From: Oscillospiraceae bacterium
Lineage (GTDB): Bacteria; Bacillota; Clostridia; UBA1212; UBA1255
NCBI GenBank assembly: GCA_015069165.1
Contig: SVJD01000003.1
Span: 1-64,000 of the forward strand
Direction: 5' to 3'
Length of the DNA: 64,000 nt
Numbering within the stretch: the first letter of the stretch is position 1; each line of letters starts with the position of its first letter. The position numbers and the translations under genes were made by a program. Shown piece by piece: positions 41,934-50,865 of this stretch. The notes under the pieces were generated by a model. That model saw only the letters and a list, made by a program, of their open reading frames with translations. It did not search any database and was not told the origin of the DNA.

Positions 41934-43472
41934 ATGAAAAAAAATGACATTATTCATATTACAATAACAGATTTGGCAGAAGATGGCAGCGGTATCGGCA
42001 GGCACGAAAACATGGTGGTATTTTGCCGCGGAATGCTTATAGGCGAATCCGGCGAAGTGCGTATTATTAAAGTTACCAAGTCGTATTGCGTTGCGAAACT
42101 TTTGAAATTAACTTCTGCTTCTTCGCAAAGAATAGAGCCCCCCTGCTGTGAAAATTTCGCTAAAGGTTGCGGCGGTTGCACATTTTGTCATTTAAGTTAT
42201 GCAGGACAGTTGATGTACAAAGAAAGGCGTGTTGTCGATTGCATCGAGAGAATCGGAGGTTTTGATAATGTTGCGGAAATTTTGAAGCCTATTATACCTG
42301 CAGAAAATACCCAACATTACAGAAATAAGTCAATTTATCCTTTTGCAATAAACGAAAAGAACAAAAAAGAAGTCATTTGCGGCTTCTATGCCCCCGCTTC
42401 TCACAGAGTTATTCCGATTCCGCCGGATTCCAAATGCGGTCTGGAAAATGATTTAAGCGCCGAAATTCGTCGTTTTACAACTAAATTCGCAAATCTGCAT
42501 AAAATCAGTGTATACAATGAAGAAACCGGCAGCGGAATTTTGCGTGCTTTGATGGTTCGAACAAACCGCACAGCTACAGAAGCAATGACCATACTCGTTT
42601 TAAATTGCCAAAAAGCTCCCTATTGGGCTGATAAATACGCCGCCGAGCTTACTGAAATGTTGCCCGATGTGATTTCTGTTTATTTGTCTTTTAATACCAG
42701 AAATACCAATGTAGTTTTAAGTAATGATATGCAATTAGTATTGGGAAAAGAGACAATTTCTGACAAAATAGGAAATTTCGACGGTGCACCTGTTTTTGAA
42801 ATTTCCCCCTTATCTTTTTACCAAGTAAATCCAAATCAAACAGAACGTTTATATAATGCGGTGTATAATGTTTTTCCTAAAGATATTTTGACAAGCAAGC
42901 CAAATCAAGGAAAATGTTTGATATACGATATTTACTGCGGCATAGGAACTATAGGCCTTTATTTAATGTCACGCATTAAAAACAAAAACACATTCCTCGT
43001 AGGAGTTGAATATGTAGATTCCGCCGTAAAAAATGCACGCAAAAATGCAAAATCAAACGGATTCGATTCAAACTCAGAATTCTTCTGCGGAGATGCCTCA
43101 TTGGTAACTCCGGAAGTTCTTTCCAAATATGGAAAACCCTCCGTGATAATACTTGACCCTCCCCGAAAAGGCTGTGATTCATCTTTAATCGAAACTGTAC
43201 TCTCTGCCGGTGCTGATTACATCATATACGTTTCTTGCAACCCTGCCACGCTCGCCCGTGATATGAAGTTGCTGTGCAGTGAAAAAGAAATTGAAAGCGA
43301 AAGCGAAAATGGCAACAACAAAAGCTGTTACGTATGTGAAAGTATTCAGCCGGTAGATATGTTTCCGCAAAGCAGCCATGTTGAGACGGTAGTCTGTTTA
43401 AGTCGGAAAGATGTCCACGAGCGAATTAAGTTCGATGTGAATGTTGAGGAATTGATGGAAAATTCGAATTGA
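41934..43472 (+). CDS. rlmD: 23S rRNA uracil-5 methyltransferase (RlmD/RlmCD family)
   Basis: 512 residues. An N-terminal TRAM domain (ITDLAEDGSGIGR) is followed by an iron-sulfur cluster motif CCENFAKGCGGCTFCHL, and a SAM-dependent core with FYQVNPNQTERLY, DIYCGIGTIGLYL, DPPRKGCD and the catalytic Cys in VSCNPATLARD. It makes m5U in RNA. The ATG at 41934 has CGGAGGAT before it; the frame remains open to 41895. Confidence 0.9.
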   Translation: MKKNDIIHITITDLAEDGSGIGRHENMVVFCRGMLIGESGEVRIIKVTKSYCVAKLLKLTSASSQRIEPPCCENFAKGCGGCTFCHLSYAGQLMYKERRVVDCIERIGGFDNVAEILKPIIPAENTQHYRNKSIYPFAINEKNKKEVICGFYAPASHRVIPIPPDSKCGLENDLSAEIRRFTTKFANLHKISVYNEETGSGILRALMVRTNRTATEAMTILVLNCQKAPYWADKYAAELTEMLPDVISVYLSFNTRNTNVVLSNDMQLVLGKETISDKIGNFDGAPVFEISPLSFYQVNPNQTERLYNAVYNVFPKDILTSKPNQGKCLIYDIYCGIGTIGLYLMSRIKNKNTFLVGVEYVDSAVKNARKNAKSNGFDSNSEFFCGDASLVTPEVLSKYGKPSVIILDPPRKGCDSSLIETVLSAGADYIIYVSCNPATLARDMKLLCSEKEIESESENGNNKSCYVCESIQPVDMFPQSSHVETVVCLSRKDVHERIKFDVNVEELMENSN

Positions 43473-43500
43473 TAAACTGAATTCAACAGAGGAATGTTTT

Positions 43501-43986
43501 ATGATAAGAAAAGTAAACGAACAAGAACTTTCTAACTGCGTAAACGTAATAAAAGAAAGCTTTATTACAGTTGCAAATGATTTTGGTTTTACTATTGAGA
43601 ATGCACCAAGATTTACCGCATTTGCAACAACAGAAGATAGATTAAAGTGGCATTTTTTAGGAGAACACAGACCCATGTATGCATTTTTTGATAAGGACAC
43701 TATCGTGGGGTACTATTCTTTGCTATTACAAGAAAACAACGAATGTGAGTTGAATAATTTATGTGTAATCCCTTCGCATAGACATCAAAAGATAGGGGCA
43801 GAGCTTTTGAAACATGCTTTTGATGTTGCAAAAGAATTGGGATGCAAAACAATGAATATTGGCATTGTGGAGGAAAATCAGGTATTGAGAAAGTGGTATG
43901 AGACATTTGGTTTTGTTCATACCGGAACCCAAAAATTTGATTTTTTCCCTTTCACGTGCGGATATATGAAAAAAAGTTTAGTATGA
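43501..43986 (+). CDS. GNAT N-acetyltransferase
   Basis: 161 residues with the GNAT core: ELNNLCVIPSHRHQKIGAEL contains the acetyl-CoA pyrophosphate loop (H-R-H-Q-K-I-G), and GIVEENQVLRKWYETFGF is the usual C-terminal motif B region. Substrate unknown. AGAGGAATG lies before the start. It opens a small accessory island and is translationally coupled to a 49-codon frame. Confidence 0.85.
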   Translation: MIRKVNEQELSNCVNVIKESFITVANDFGFTIENAPRFTAFATTEDRLKWHFLGEHRPMYAFFDKDTIVGYYSLLLQENNECELNNLCVIPSHRHQKIGAELLKHAFDVAKELGCKTMNIGIVEENQVLRKWYETFGFVHTGTQKFDFFPFTCGYMKKSLV

Positions 43987-44132
43987 CAAATTTAACATAT
44001 CGAATTCTTGCGGTGGATATCTCATCTAAAGGCATTACAGACGAGACGGTTGTCAAGTTGGTTAGAAAAAAGCCGGACGCATATATCAATATTACTGTTG
44101 ATATGGACGAACTGGATTTGACTGTTTCGTAG
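43983..44132 (+). CDS. Small coupled ORF, 49 residues
   Basis: Its ATG overlaps the TGA of the GNAT gene (ATGA), the classical coupling junction. The product is hydrophilic, with DISSKGITDETVVKLVRKKP then AYINITVDMDELDLTV, and has a normal amino acid balance. It is not similar to anything I can name. It could be a small partner of the acetyltransferase or the stump of a longer gene lost at this junction. Confidence 0.4.
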   Translation: MTNLTYRILAVDISSKGITDETVVKLVRKKPDAYINITVDMDELDLTVS

Positions 44133-44189
44133 GCAAATGACATTTTACTATAGCCTTCGCGCCAGCAGTTACTATTATAGTGGGTCAGC

Positions 44190-44419
44190 TTATTTTTTGT
44201 ATCGTGTAATTCTTGCCCAATTCTTCGGAAAGCCCATTTCTTTTAGCAACTGTTCTTCCGTAAGATGAGGGCATTTTTGAAGAACATCTTTTATTAGAGA
44301 TAGTAGTAACTAATTTCTTCCAACATTTTTCGTGCGAAGTCGGAATCAGGAATATTCAATCCCTTATCGGCTTGCAGTTTATGTAGTTGTTGCTCGTATG
44401 TCATAAATTTCTGTGCCAT
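44190..44419 (-). pseudogene. Abi_2-family (AbiD/AbiF-like) gene with internal deletion
   Basis: The N-terminal frame (44419 down) reads MAQKFMTYEQQLHKLQADKG and ISYYYL, typical of the start of Abi_2 proteins. It stops after about 41 codons. In another frame the segment ending at 44190 reads LTEEQLLKEMGFPKNWARI, matching the family's C-terminal MGFPxNW motif. Intact members are around 300 residues, so some 220 residues have been lost and the frame shifted. A GAGGT ribosome site survives. A promoter and a structured RNA with a terminator lie directly upstream. Confidence 0.7.
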
Positions 44420-44451
44420 TTAATGACCTCGCTTTCTTTGGTTATAGGGGT

Positions 44452-44519
44452 AAAAAAAAGGAGCCCACGCATGGACTCCTCCGGCTGTGGGCCCCTCGAG
44501 CATCCACAGCACAACCACT
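44452..44519 (-). ncRNA. Compact structured RNA upstream of the Abi_2 gene
   Basis: A ~68-nt transcript is bounded by a near-consensus promoter (44526-44554) and an intrinsic terminator (GGAGTCCA-TGCG-TGGGCTCC plus T8). It can form a 5' hairpin CTGTGG/CCACAG (44509-44504 with 44490-44485) and the terminator hairpin. Alternatively, GGGGCCCAC (44495-44487) can pair with GTGGGCTCC (44468-44460), excluding both. It is either an attenuating leader or a stable small RNA, possibly an RNA antitoxin. No protein is evident within it. Confidence 0.65.
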
Positions 44520-44525
44520 AAGGAT

Positions 44526-44554
44526 AATATACATTATGGACTAATGAAAGTCAA
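44526..44554 (-). promoter_or_regulatory. Promoter of the structured RNA / Abi_2 locus
   Basis: Minus-strand TTGACT (44554-44549) and TATATT (44531-44526) with a 17-bp spacer. Confidence 0.75.
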
Positions 44555-44688
44555 ATGAAATTTTTCAATAGTGGCAATGTTATTATATGCGTTGGAAGAG
44601 TGGGTTATACGAAAACAAATTCGCACATTCGTCTTAATTTCGATTCTGATTTATAGTGTAGTTATCAAAAATCAAGGAGGAAATAGTG

Positions 44689-44919
44689 ATGACTACATTA
44701 TTTGAACAACAAGGCGGACAATACGAAATGAAGGGAGATTACAAATTACCTTGTGTTACGCTTTTGCAAGATACAAACGATGATATCGGTGTATGGGGAG
44801 AGCGACACAGACGATACCTAAAAGCAAATCATAGGGTACGATATTACAATTTGCTTACTGCTGGAAAACTTAATCATTATCTTTCGGACATCAAGCAACA
44901 AGCCGAGAAGCAGAAGTGA
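44689..44919 (+). pseudogene. tnpV: Truncated TnpV transposon protein
   Basis: 76 residues beginning MTTLFEQQGGQYEMKGDY and continuing IGVWGERHRRYLKANHR, then LLTAGKLNHYLSDI, which matches TnpV of clostridial transposons. Full-length TnpV has about 120 residues; this one stops after KQQAEKQK, so the C-terminal third is missing. No transposase or recombinase is nearby. AAGGAGG precedes the start (an in-frame GTG at 44686 is also possible). It is a leftover of a mobile element rather than a working one. Confidence 0.7.
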
Positions 44920-45021
44920 TTTATATGTGAGATAGAAATATAAAATGCTTAATTCTAGTCATTTTGTTTTATGACTATGAGCAAGCAGACGGAATAGAGA
45001 TAGAACATTTTTCTTTTCTAG

Positions 45022-45051
45022 TTGGTAAAGATTACACTTTTATGTTATAAT
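45022..45051 (+). promoter_or_regulatory. Promoter of the ASCH-nucleotidyltransferase unit
   Basis: TTGGTA (45022-45027) and TATAAT (45046-45051) with an 18-bp spacer, about 95 bp before the ASCH gene. Confidence 0.6.
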
Positions 45052-45144
45052 ATCTAAAAATAAGTGTAGATGAAGCAAAGACAGATTAACGAGCCTATTT
45101 AGAAAGCATCAAGGAGCTCAAATTTTTCGCACTTGGAGACAATA

Positions 45145-45495
45145 ATGACTAATTCTATTCACAACATGAATCTTAACCCTTCCCCTTTTGAAATGATTAA
45201 AAGCGGCAAAAAAACAATAGAGCTTCGTTTATTCGATGAAAAACGCCAGCAAATTAAAGTAAATGACACAATCGTTTTTACTGATACAAAAAGCAAAGAA
45301 AAGCTTACCGCCAAAGTTACAAATTTGTATAAATTTGACAATTTTGAAAAATTGTACAAAACATTGCCACTTTTAAAATGTGGTTATACACCTGACAATG
45401 TAGGCAAAGCGCACTTTTCCGATATGCAGGAATATTATTCTGTGGAAGAACAGGAAAAATATGGTGTAATTGGAATTGAACTTTGTTTGATATAA
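45145..45495 (+). CDS. ASCH-domain protein
   Basis: 116 residues. The ASCH (PUA-like) fold is shown by NMNLNPSPFEMIKSGKKTIE followed by LRLFDEKRQQIKVNDTI and later YGVIGIEL. ASCH domains bind RNA or modified nucleosides; some are hydrolases of acetylated cytidine. The ATG at 45145 has TTGGAG in front. Cotranscribed with the nucleotidyltransferase gene 18 bp downstream. Confidence 0.85.
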   Translation: MTNSIHNMNLNPSPFEMIKSGKKTIELRLFDEKRQQIKVNDTIVFTDTKSKEKLTAKVTNLYKFDNFEKLYKTLPLLKCGYTPDNVGKAHFSDMQEYYSVEEQEKYGVIGIELCLI

Positions 45496-45513
45496 AACAC
45501 GGAGGAAAACAAA

Positions 45514-46164
45514 GTGATAGAAATTACTTCATGGATTAATAATTTTTTACAAGCATTAACTAAAAACTTCGGAAAGCGCGTATATTTCGTCGGACTTCAA
45601 GGAAGTTACGCCAGAGGCGAAGCAACAGGAAAAAGCGATATTGATGTTGTAGTAATACTTGACGAATTGTCTTTTTCGGATATTCATGCATATAATTCTA
45701 TGTTAGATACTCTGCCTCAAAGAGAGCTTATTTGCGGTTTCCTTGCTGGAAAGAAAGAGCTTTTGAATTGGGAACCATCAGATCTTTTCCAGTTTTATTA
45801 CGATACAAAACCAATCAAAGGTAGTCTTGACGAATTGCTCACGCTCATCAAAGAGGATGATATTGAAAGAGCCATAAAAATCGGTGCGTGCAATATATTC
45901 CACGCTTGTGTCCACAATATGCTCTACGAAAAGAACGACGAAATTCTGAAAGGCTTGTATAAATCTGCTTCTTTTGTTATTCAGGCAATCTGTTTTACAC
46001 AAACAGGAAAATATATCAGGCATCAAAAAGAATTGCGCGAACTTGTTTCGCAAGAAGAACAAGTTATTATAGACACTTTCTTAGCTTTAAAAAGCGGCGC
46101 AACGATTAAATTCGACGAAATGTCTGAGAGTTTGTTTAATTGGGTTAAGAATCAAATTTCATAA
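45514..46164 (+). CDS. Nucleotidyltransferase with C-terminal helical domain
   Basis: 216 residues. The MNT-type nucleotidyltransferase motif GSYARGEATGKSDIDVVV (about 31-48) supplies the metal-binding GS...DxD. The C-terminal ~100 residues are helical, similar in layout to HEPN or kanamycin-nucleotidyltransferase C-domains, so it resembles an antibiotic- or RNA-modifying enzyme in one chain. GTG start with GGAGG upstream. Substrate unknown. Confidence 0.75.
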   Translation: MIEITSWINNFLQALTKNFGKRVYFVGLQGSYARGEATGKSDIDVVVILDELSFSDIHAYNSMLDTLPQRELICGFLAGKKELLNWEPSDLFQFYYDTKPIKGSLDELLTLIKEDDIERAIKIGACNIFHACVHNMLYEKNDEILKGLYKSASFVIQAICFTQTGKYIRHQKELRELVSQEEQVIIDTFLALKSGATIKFDEMSESLFNWVKNQIS

Positions 46165-46173
46165 CTATACAAA

Positions 46174-46202
46174 ACAGCCTCCGATATCTCTTCGGAGGCT
46201 GT
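46174..46202. terminator. Bidirectional terminator
   Basis: ACAGCCTCCGA-tatctct-TCGGAGGCTGT with CATTTTTTAT on the plus side and a short T/A stretch on the minus side, between convergent genes. Confidence 0.85.
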
Positions 46203-46211
46203 CATTTTTTA

Positions 46212-47255
46212 TCAAATATTTACTTCAATCATCTGTTTCTTCTCGTCCGACAAGAACGCGGCTTCGATTACCTGCATTACGCGGCGAACCTCGGCGTGCG
46301 TTACAATCTGCTGTGCTTTGCCATCCATTGCAAGACAGAAATTTCTGTAAAAATCATGCGCATCGCTATTCGGAATTTCCAAATCATACTCATCCAATGT
46401 AAGCGAATCACGAGGAGCCATTGTTTTTGTAATACCGGCAGCGTTTTGCACGGGAGTAACATCTTTCTCTACCCACTTTGTGAGTTTTGCAACGTGGCAT
46501 TTGTGCTTCCAATCAGAAATTATAGCCGAGCCGTTCTCTGCTTGTACATAAAAACGAGGCATTGCAATAAAGTTGTATGTTCCCAATTCTACGCGAGCCG
46601 TTGCACCATCTTCAAAAAATAAATCAAGTTTAAATCCGTCGTCAACTTCTTTGTTTGTAATATGAGAGCATATACAATTAAGGCGAATAATCTTTTGTTT
46701 ATATATCTGAAGCATTTGGTCAATCAAGTGAACACCCCAGTCGAAAATCATTCCGCCGCCGTACGCTTTTTCACATCTCCAGTCACTGGGAATTCCGCGT
46801 GAACCATGCACACGTGATTCTATGGAGAACACTTTGCCAATTTCTCCGCTTTCTGCCAATTGCTTCACAGCAAGGAAATCAACGTCCCAACGTCTGTTTT
46901 GGTGAACAGTAAACAACTTTCCTGACTCATTTGCAGCCGCAATCATTCTGTCAAGAGAAGCCACAGACATTTCCACAGGTTTTTCGCATATAACGTTCTT
47001 ACCTGCCTTCAAAGCCGCTATAACAAGTTCTTCGTGAGAATCATTCGGTGTTGCAATTACAACCGCATCTACTGTAGGGTCAGCAAAAATCGCTTCGTTT
47101 GAAGCATAAACATTTATGCCCTTCTCAGCTGCAGCTTTATTTCTGATATCTCTTATATCATACGTACCTTTAAGGTTACAAACATCACTTGTAAAAATAC
47201 GGTCACAGTGCCAAGCACCCTGACCGCCGTAACCTATTACCGCAATATCTTTCAT
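46212..47255 (-). CDS. Gfo/Idh/MocA-family oxidoreductase
   Basis: 347 residues. The N-terminal Rossmann start is IAVIGYGGQGAWH; IATPNDSHEELV and the EKP motif (GKNVICEKPVE) are the family hallmark, with the catalytic Lys in EKP. DWGVHLIDQM supplies the His-rich C-terminal motif. It is an NAD(P)-dependent sugar or inositol-type dehydrogenase; the substrate is unknown. The ATG at 47255 has TTGGAG upstream. Confidence 0.88.
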   Translation of the reverse strand: MKDIAVIGYGGQGAWHCDRIFTSDVCNLKGTYDIRDIRNKAAAEKGINVYASNEAIFADPTVDAVVIATPNDSHEELVIAALKAGKNVICEKPVEMSVASLDRMIAAANESGKLFTVHQNRRWDVDFLAVKQLAESGEIGKVFSIESRVHGSRGIPSDWRCEKAYGGGMIFDWGVHLIDQMLQIYKQKIIRLNCICSHITNKEVDDGFKLDLFFEDGATARVELGTYNFIAMPRFYVQAENGSAIISDWKHKCHVAKLTKWVEKDVTPVQNAAGITKTMAPRDSLTLDEYDLEIPNSDAHDFYRNFCLAMDGKAQQIVTHAEVRRVMQVIEAAFLSDEKKQMIEVNI

Positions 47256-47287
47256 ACTTGCTTGCTCCAATTTGTTACTTTTAATAA

Positions 47288-47971
47288 TTATCTGTTATTG
47301 ATCAATTTTGTAAGCTCAACAGGCTCAACAATTTTGCCGTCTTTGTAAACACGCATGTTGCCTGATGCAATTTCGTCAATAAGAATGACTTCTCCGTTAT
47401 TGTAGCCAAACTCAAATTTAATATCCCACAAATCAAGACCGATTGTTTTAAGGTCGTCAGCAACGATTTTTGTAATTTTCAAAGTTTGCTCTTTCATGCT
47501 TGCAAACATATCCAAAGACATAACGCCCAAAGCTTCGAGGCCTTCTGCTGTTACCAGCGGATCGCCCTTTTCATCATTTTTAAATGTACACTCAACGTAA
47601 CCGCCTTCTAAAACAGTTCCGTCAGCAATGTACTCACCGTATCTGCGAATGAAGCTTCCTGTTGCAACGAGACGGCATATAACTTCGAGTCCGTGTCCGA
47701 AAACTTTACCGGGAAGAACTTCCATTGTAGCTTCGTCAAGGTTAGCACCAACATAGTGAGTTTTGATGCCTGCTTTTTTAAGAAGCTCGAAATAATAAAT
47801 TGATGTTTGCAAATTAGCTTTGCCGATACCTTCTATTGTAAGACCTACTGAATTTTCGCCGGGATCAAAAACGCCGTCTTTTCCTGTACAGTCGTCTTTG
47901 AATTTAAGCATTACATTGCCATTGTCCAACTCGTAAACGTCTTTTGTTTTACCTTCATAAACCTTTTTCAT
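47288..47971 (-). CDS. purC: SAICAR synthetase
   Basis: 227 residues of Pur[14 protein letters not shown] at the start, [12 protein letters not shown], and the signature [17 protein letters not shown] and [10 protein letters not shown]. It ligates aspartate to CAIR in purine synthesis. The ATG at 47971 has AAAGGAG in front; the frame is open to 48022. No other pur gene is adjacent. Confidence 0.93.
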   Translation of the reverse strand: MKKVYEGKTKDVYELDNGNVMLKFKDDCTGKDGVFDPGENSVGLTIEGIGKANLQTSIYYFELLKKAGIKTHYVGANLDEATMEVLPGKVFGHGLEVICRLVATGSFIRRYGEYIADGTVLEGGYVECTFKNDEKGDPLVTAEGLEALGVMSLDMFASMKEQTLKITKIVADDLKTIGLDLWDIKFEFGYNNGEVILIDEIASGNMRVYKDGKIVEPVELTKLINNR

Positions 47972-48038
47972 AATAAAAGCTCCTTTCAAGTTATACGCCT
48001 TTGCTGTATAAGTCAAATTCACCGTGATATTTTATCAC

Positions 48039-49217
48039 TTATTTGTTTTTTTGTATATCCTTTTTTTTAATAAATTTATCTTTTTTTGGTTCGTCGATTT
48101 TCTTAAAATATTGATACAAACAACATTCCAAACGACCGTTATAAAGTTTCCTGCGTTTGTCTGCATATCTGCCGAAATACTTTTCAAAAAATTTATTCGA
48201 AGTTATCACAAAAAAAGACCAATCCTCAAAAGTTTTAAAATGTTTACCCATGCCTTTGTACAGCTCTATTGCGTAATTTTCATCTTCAAGACGCTCGCCG
48301 TACGGAGGATTCGTCACTATAAAACCTTGCTGATACCTTGAAGCCGTCTTTGAATAATCCAATTTCTGGAAATGTATACATCCGGCAACACCTGCTTTTT
48401 CGGCATTTTCCTTGGCTTGTTTTAAAGCAAAATAATCAATATCCGAAGCATAAATACGTAAACTCGCTTCTTCGTCGGAAAGCACAGCTTCTTCCGCTTC
48501 TTTACGCACCTTTTTCATTATTGCAGAATCAAAACACGGCCACTTTTCGAAATCAAACTCACGCTTCAATCCCGGCGCAATACGCTTTCCTATCATAGCA
48601 GCTTCTATCGCAATCGTGCCCGAACCGCAAAAAGGATCAAGTAAAGGTCTGTCAGACTTCCATCTGCTTAAATCAATCAAAGAGCACGCCAAAGTTTCTT
48701 TTATAGGCGCTTTAACAGCAAGCTCCCTATAACCTCTTTTGTGAAGTCCCGTACCGGAAGTATCAACCGTAAGAAGCGCAATATCATTCAGAAGCGAAAT
48801 TTCTATTTTAAACAACGGGCCTGTTTCTTCAAACCATTCAACATTGTAAACGCTTTTAAGTCTTTCAACTATCGCTTTTTTTACAATTGCCTGACAATTG
48901 GGAACGCTGTGGAGCGTTGATTTTACAGATTTACCGGAAACCGGAAAACATGCATTCACAGGCAAAAGTTTTTCCCATTCAATAGATTTCGTTCCTTGGA
49001 AAAGTTCTTCAAAAGTTACTGCTTTAAACTCTCCCATATTTATAAACACGCGCTCTGCGCATCTTAAATGCATATTGGCTCTGGCAATCGTTTCAAAATC
49101 GCCCGTAAAATCAATTCTGCCGTTACGCACTTCAACATTCTCGGCACCTAATTTTTTTATCTCATAAGCAGCACAAGATTCAATTCCAAAGGCCGTAGAG
49201 GCGATCAAATTCATCAT
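48039..49217 (-). CDS. THUMP-domain RNA methyltransferase (RlmL/YpsC-like)
   Basis: 392 residues. The N-terminal ~160 residues form a ferredoxin-like and THUMP domain; the SAM domain has LLDPFCGSGTIAIEAA (motif I) and the catalytic VTNPPYGERL. It methylates guanosine N2 in 23S rRNA in known relatives. The ATG at 49217 has AAAGGA 7 bp away. A basic tail (PKKDKFIKKK) ends the protein. It overlaps the pseudouridine synthase gene by 38 bp. Confidence 0.88.
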   Translation of the reverse strand: MMNLIASTAFGIESCAAYEIKKLGAENVEVRNGRIDFTGDFETIARANMHLRCAERVFINMGEFKAVTFEELFQGTKSIEWEKLLPVNACFPVSGKSVKSTLHSVPNCQAIVKKAIVERLKSVYNVEWFEETGPLFKIEISLLNDIALLTVDTSGTGLHKRGYRELAVKAPIKETLACSLIDLSRWKSDRPLLDPFCGSGTIAIEAAMIGKRIAPGLKREFDFEKWPCFDSAIMKKVRKEAEEAVLSDEEASLRIYASDIDYFALKQAKENAEKAGVAGCIHFQKLDYSKTASRYQQGFIVTNPPYGERLEDENYAIELYKGMGKHFKTFEDWSFFVITSNKFFEKYFGRYADKRRKLYNGRLECCLYQYFKKIDEPKKDKFIKKKDIQKNK

Positions 49218-49944
49218 TTCCAAATCCTTTCAAATATTCCGCACACATTTCAGGCACTAAGCTTTCCCATTTACGCCACGTGTCGCTTACATTCTCCCCC
49301 TGCGGAATGCTTTTTAATATAACATTTTCAGGTTTTGTGGGATGTTTCACGGATATCACCGCCGACCACAATGCAGGATATGAAATTTCGCCGTTTGTGA
49401 TGCGTTTTCCGCCATATTTTACATCATCTGCCAACGGATGCGAACTGAATGCAAACTGCGCTCTAATCTGATGTGTGCGCCCCGTAACGGGAATCGCGAA
49501 AACCAAAGTATATTTACCGATTGTGCCGACAACCTCGTACACCAGCACGGATTTTTTACCTCGCGTGCGATCATCGATTACTATATTTTTTCTTTCATCT
49601 TTATAAAGATAATTGCACAAAACTCCGTTTTTTTTATCGATAAACCCTTCCACCAAAGCAAAGTAACCTTTTCGGAACGTTCCGTTTCTCATCTCCGCCG
49701 ATAGCCTTGATGCACCTTTAGATGTTTTTGCAAAAACCATTGTTCCGCCCACATTTCTGTCCAGTCTGTGAACAAGTCCCACAAACGCCTTACCCGGTTT
49801 TTCGTACTTTACACGCAAATACTCACCGATTATAGCGAGCATATCCTCGTCTCGAGCGCAATTTCCGTCTGATTGCGATAAAACGCCTGCAGGCTTTACA
49901 ACACCTATTATGTGATTATCTTCATAAAGAATTTCCAAACTCAT
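49180..49944 (-). CDS. RluA-family pseudouridine synthase
   Basis: 254 residues. The catalytic Asp lies in VGLVHRLDRNVGGTMVFAK (about 56-74), and VTGRTHQIRAQFA is the second family motif. No S4 domain is visible at the N-terminus. It converts uridine to pseudouridine in rRNA or tRNA. Sits between two RNA methyltransferase genes, suggesting an RNA-modification operon. Confidence 0.88.
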   Translation of the reverse strand: MSLEILYEDNHIIGVVKPAGVLSQSDGNCARDEDMLAIIGEYLRVKYEKPGKAFVGLVHRLDRNVGGTMVFAKTSKGASRLSAEMRNGTFRKGYFALVEGFIDKKNGVLCNYLYKDERKNIVIDDRTRGKKSVLVYEVVGTIGKYTLVFAIPVTGRTHQIRAQFAFSSHPLADDVKYGGKRITNGEISYPALWSAVISVKHPTKPENVILKSIPQGENVSDTWRKWESLVPEMCAEYLKGFGNDEFDRLYGLWN

Positions 49945-49953
49945 ACCAAAATT

Positions 49954-50847
49954 TTACTTTTCTGCCTTCCACGCAGCATAAGAACCACATGGCAAAAATG
50001 TTCCTTTCATGGAAGATATGGGCAAAAGTATATCACCGTGGTCAATATGACCTTTCTCCTCACTTTGAATATGTTCAGGCAAATGCATTTTTATGAGATT
50101 TGCCGTTACTGTTGATGAAAATCCCGTGGTATAAGAATTAAGCAAGAAGAACAGCGGATTATCGCTTAAAAGCTGCATACATTCTCCCACAAAATCATGG
50201 AGATTGTCTTCCAATTTCCAAACTTCTCCACCCGGTCCTCTGCCGTAAGACGGAGGATCCATCAAAAGCGCATCATATTTGTTACCTCTGCGAATTTCAC
50301 GGGCAACAAATTTAAACGCATCATCAACTATATATCTTATAACATTTCCGCCAAGACCTGAAAGCTCCGCATTTTCGCGCGCCCTTTGAACCATACCTTT
50401 AGATGCATCCACGTGACAAACTTCTGCGCCTGCAGAAGAAGCAGCAATCGTTGCACCGCCTGTATAACCGAAAAGATTTAAAACTTTTACTTTTTCTCCG
50501 CTTGCTGCTCTTTGAGAAATCATTTTTCTCATCCATTCCCAGTTTGCTGCCTGTTCAGGAAAAAGTCCAGTATGTTTAAAGCCTGTAGGCTCTATATAAA
50601 ACTTTAGGTTGTCGTATTCAATTGTCCACTTAGATGGCATATTCTTACAGAAATTCCAAGCACCGCCGCCCGTTTTGCTTCTGTTATACTTCGCGTTTGC
50701 TTTATTCCACAGCTCCGGCTTAACAGGTTTCCATATAACCTGCGGATCAGGGCGCGAAAGAATAACATTTTTCCATCTTTCAAGCTTCATACCGTCGCCG
50801 GCATCCAATATTTCATAATCTTTCCAAAGGTCTGCAATAATGTTCAT
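49954..50847 (-). CDS. RlmI/RlmK-like SAM-dependent methyltransferase
   Basis: 297 residues. The fold is that of class I methyltransferases acting on RNA: VLNLFGYTGGATIAASSAGA (motif I), VCHVDASKGMV and LLMDPPSYGRGP (motif IV). The N-terminal PUA domain of RlmI is absent, so this is a shorter relative. 9 bp upstream of the pseudouridine synthase gene. Confidence 0.85.
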   Translation of the reverse strand: MNIIADLWKDYEILDAGDGMKLERWKNVILSRPDPQVIWKPVKPELWNKANAKYNRSKTGGGAWNFCKNMPSKWTIEYDNLKFYIEPTGFKHTGLFPEQAANWEWMRKMISQRAASGEKVKVLNLFGYTGGATIAASSAGAEVCHVDASKGMVQRARENAELSGLGGNVIRYIVDDAFKFVAREIRRGNKYDALLMDPPSYGRGPGGEVWKLEDNLHDFVGECMQLLSDNPLFFLLNSYTTGFSSTVTANLIKMHLPEHIQSEEKGHIDHGDILLPISSMKGTFLPCGSYAAWKAEK

Positions 50848-50865
50848 AATATACCTGCTTTTAAT

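Noticed and set aside
44689-44919. Active transposon marked by TnpV
   Set aside because: TnpV lacks its C-terminal third and there is no recombinase, transposase or clear terminal repeat nearby.
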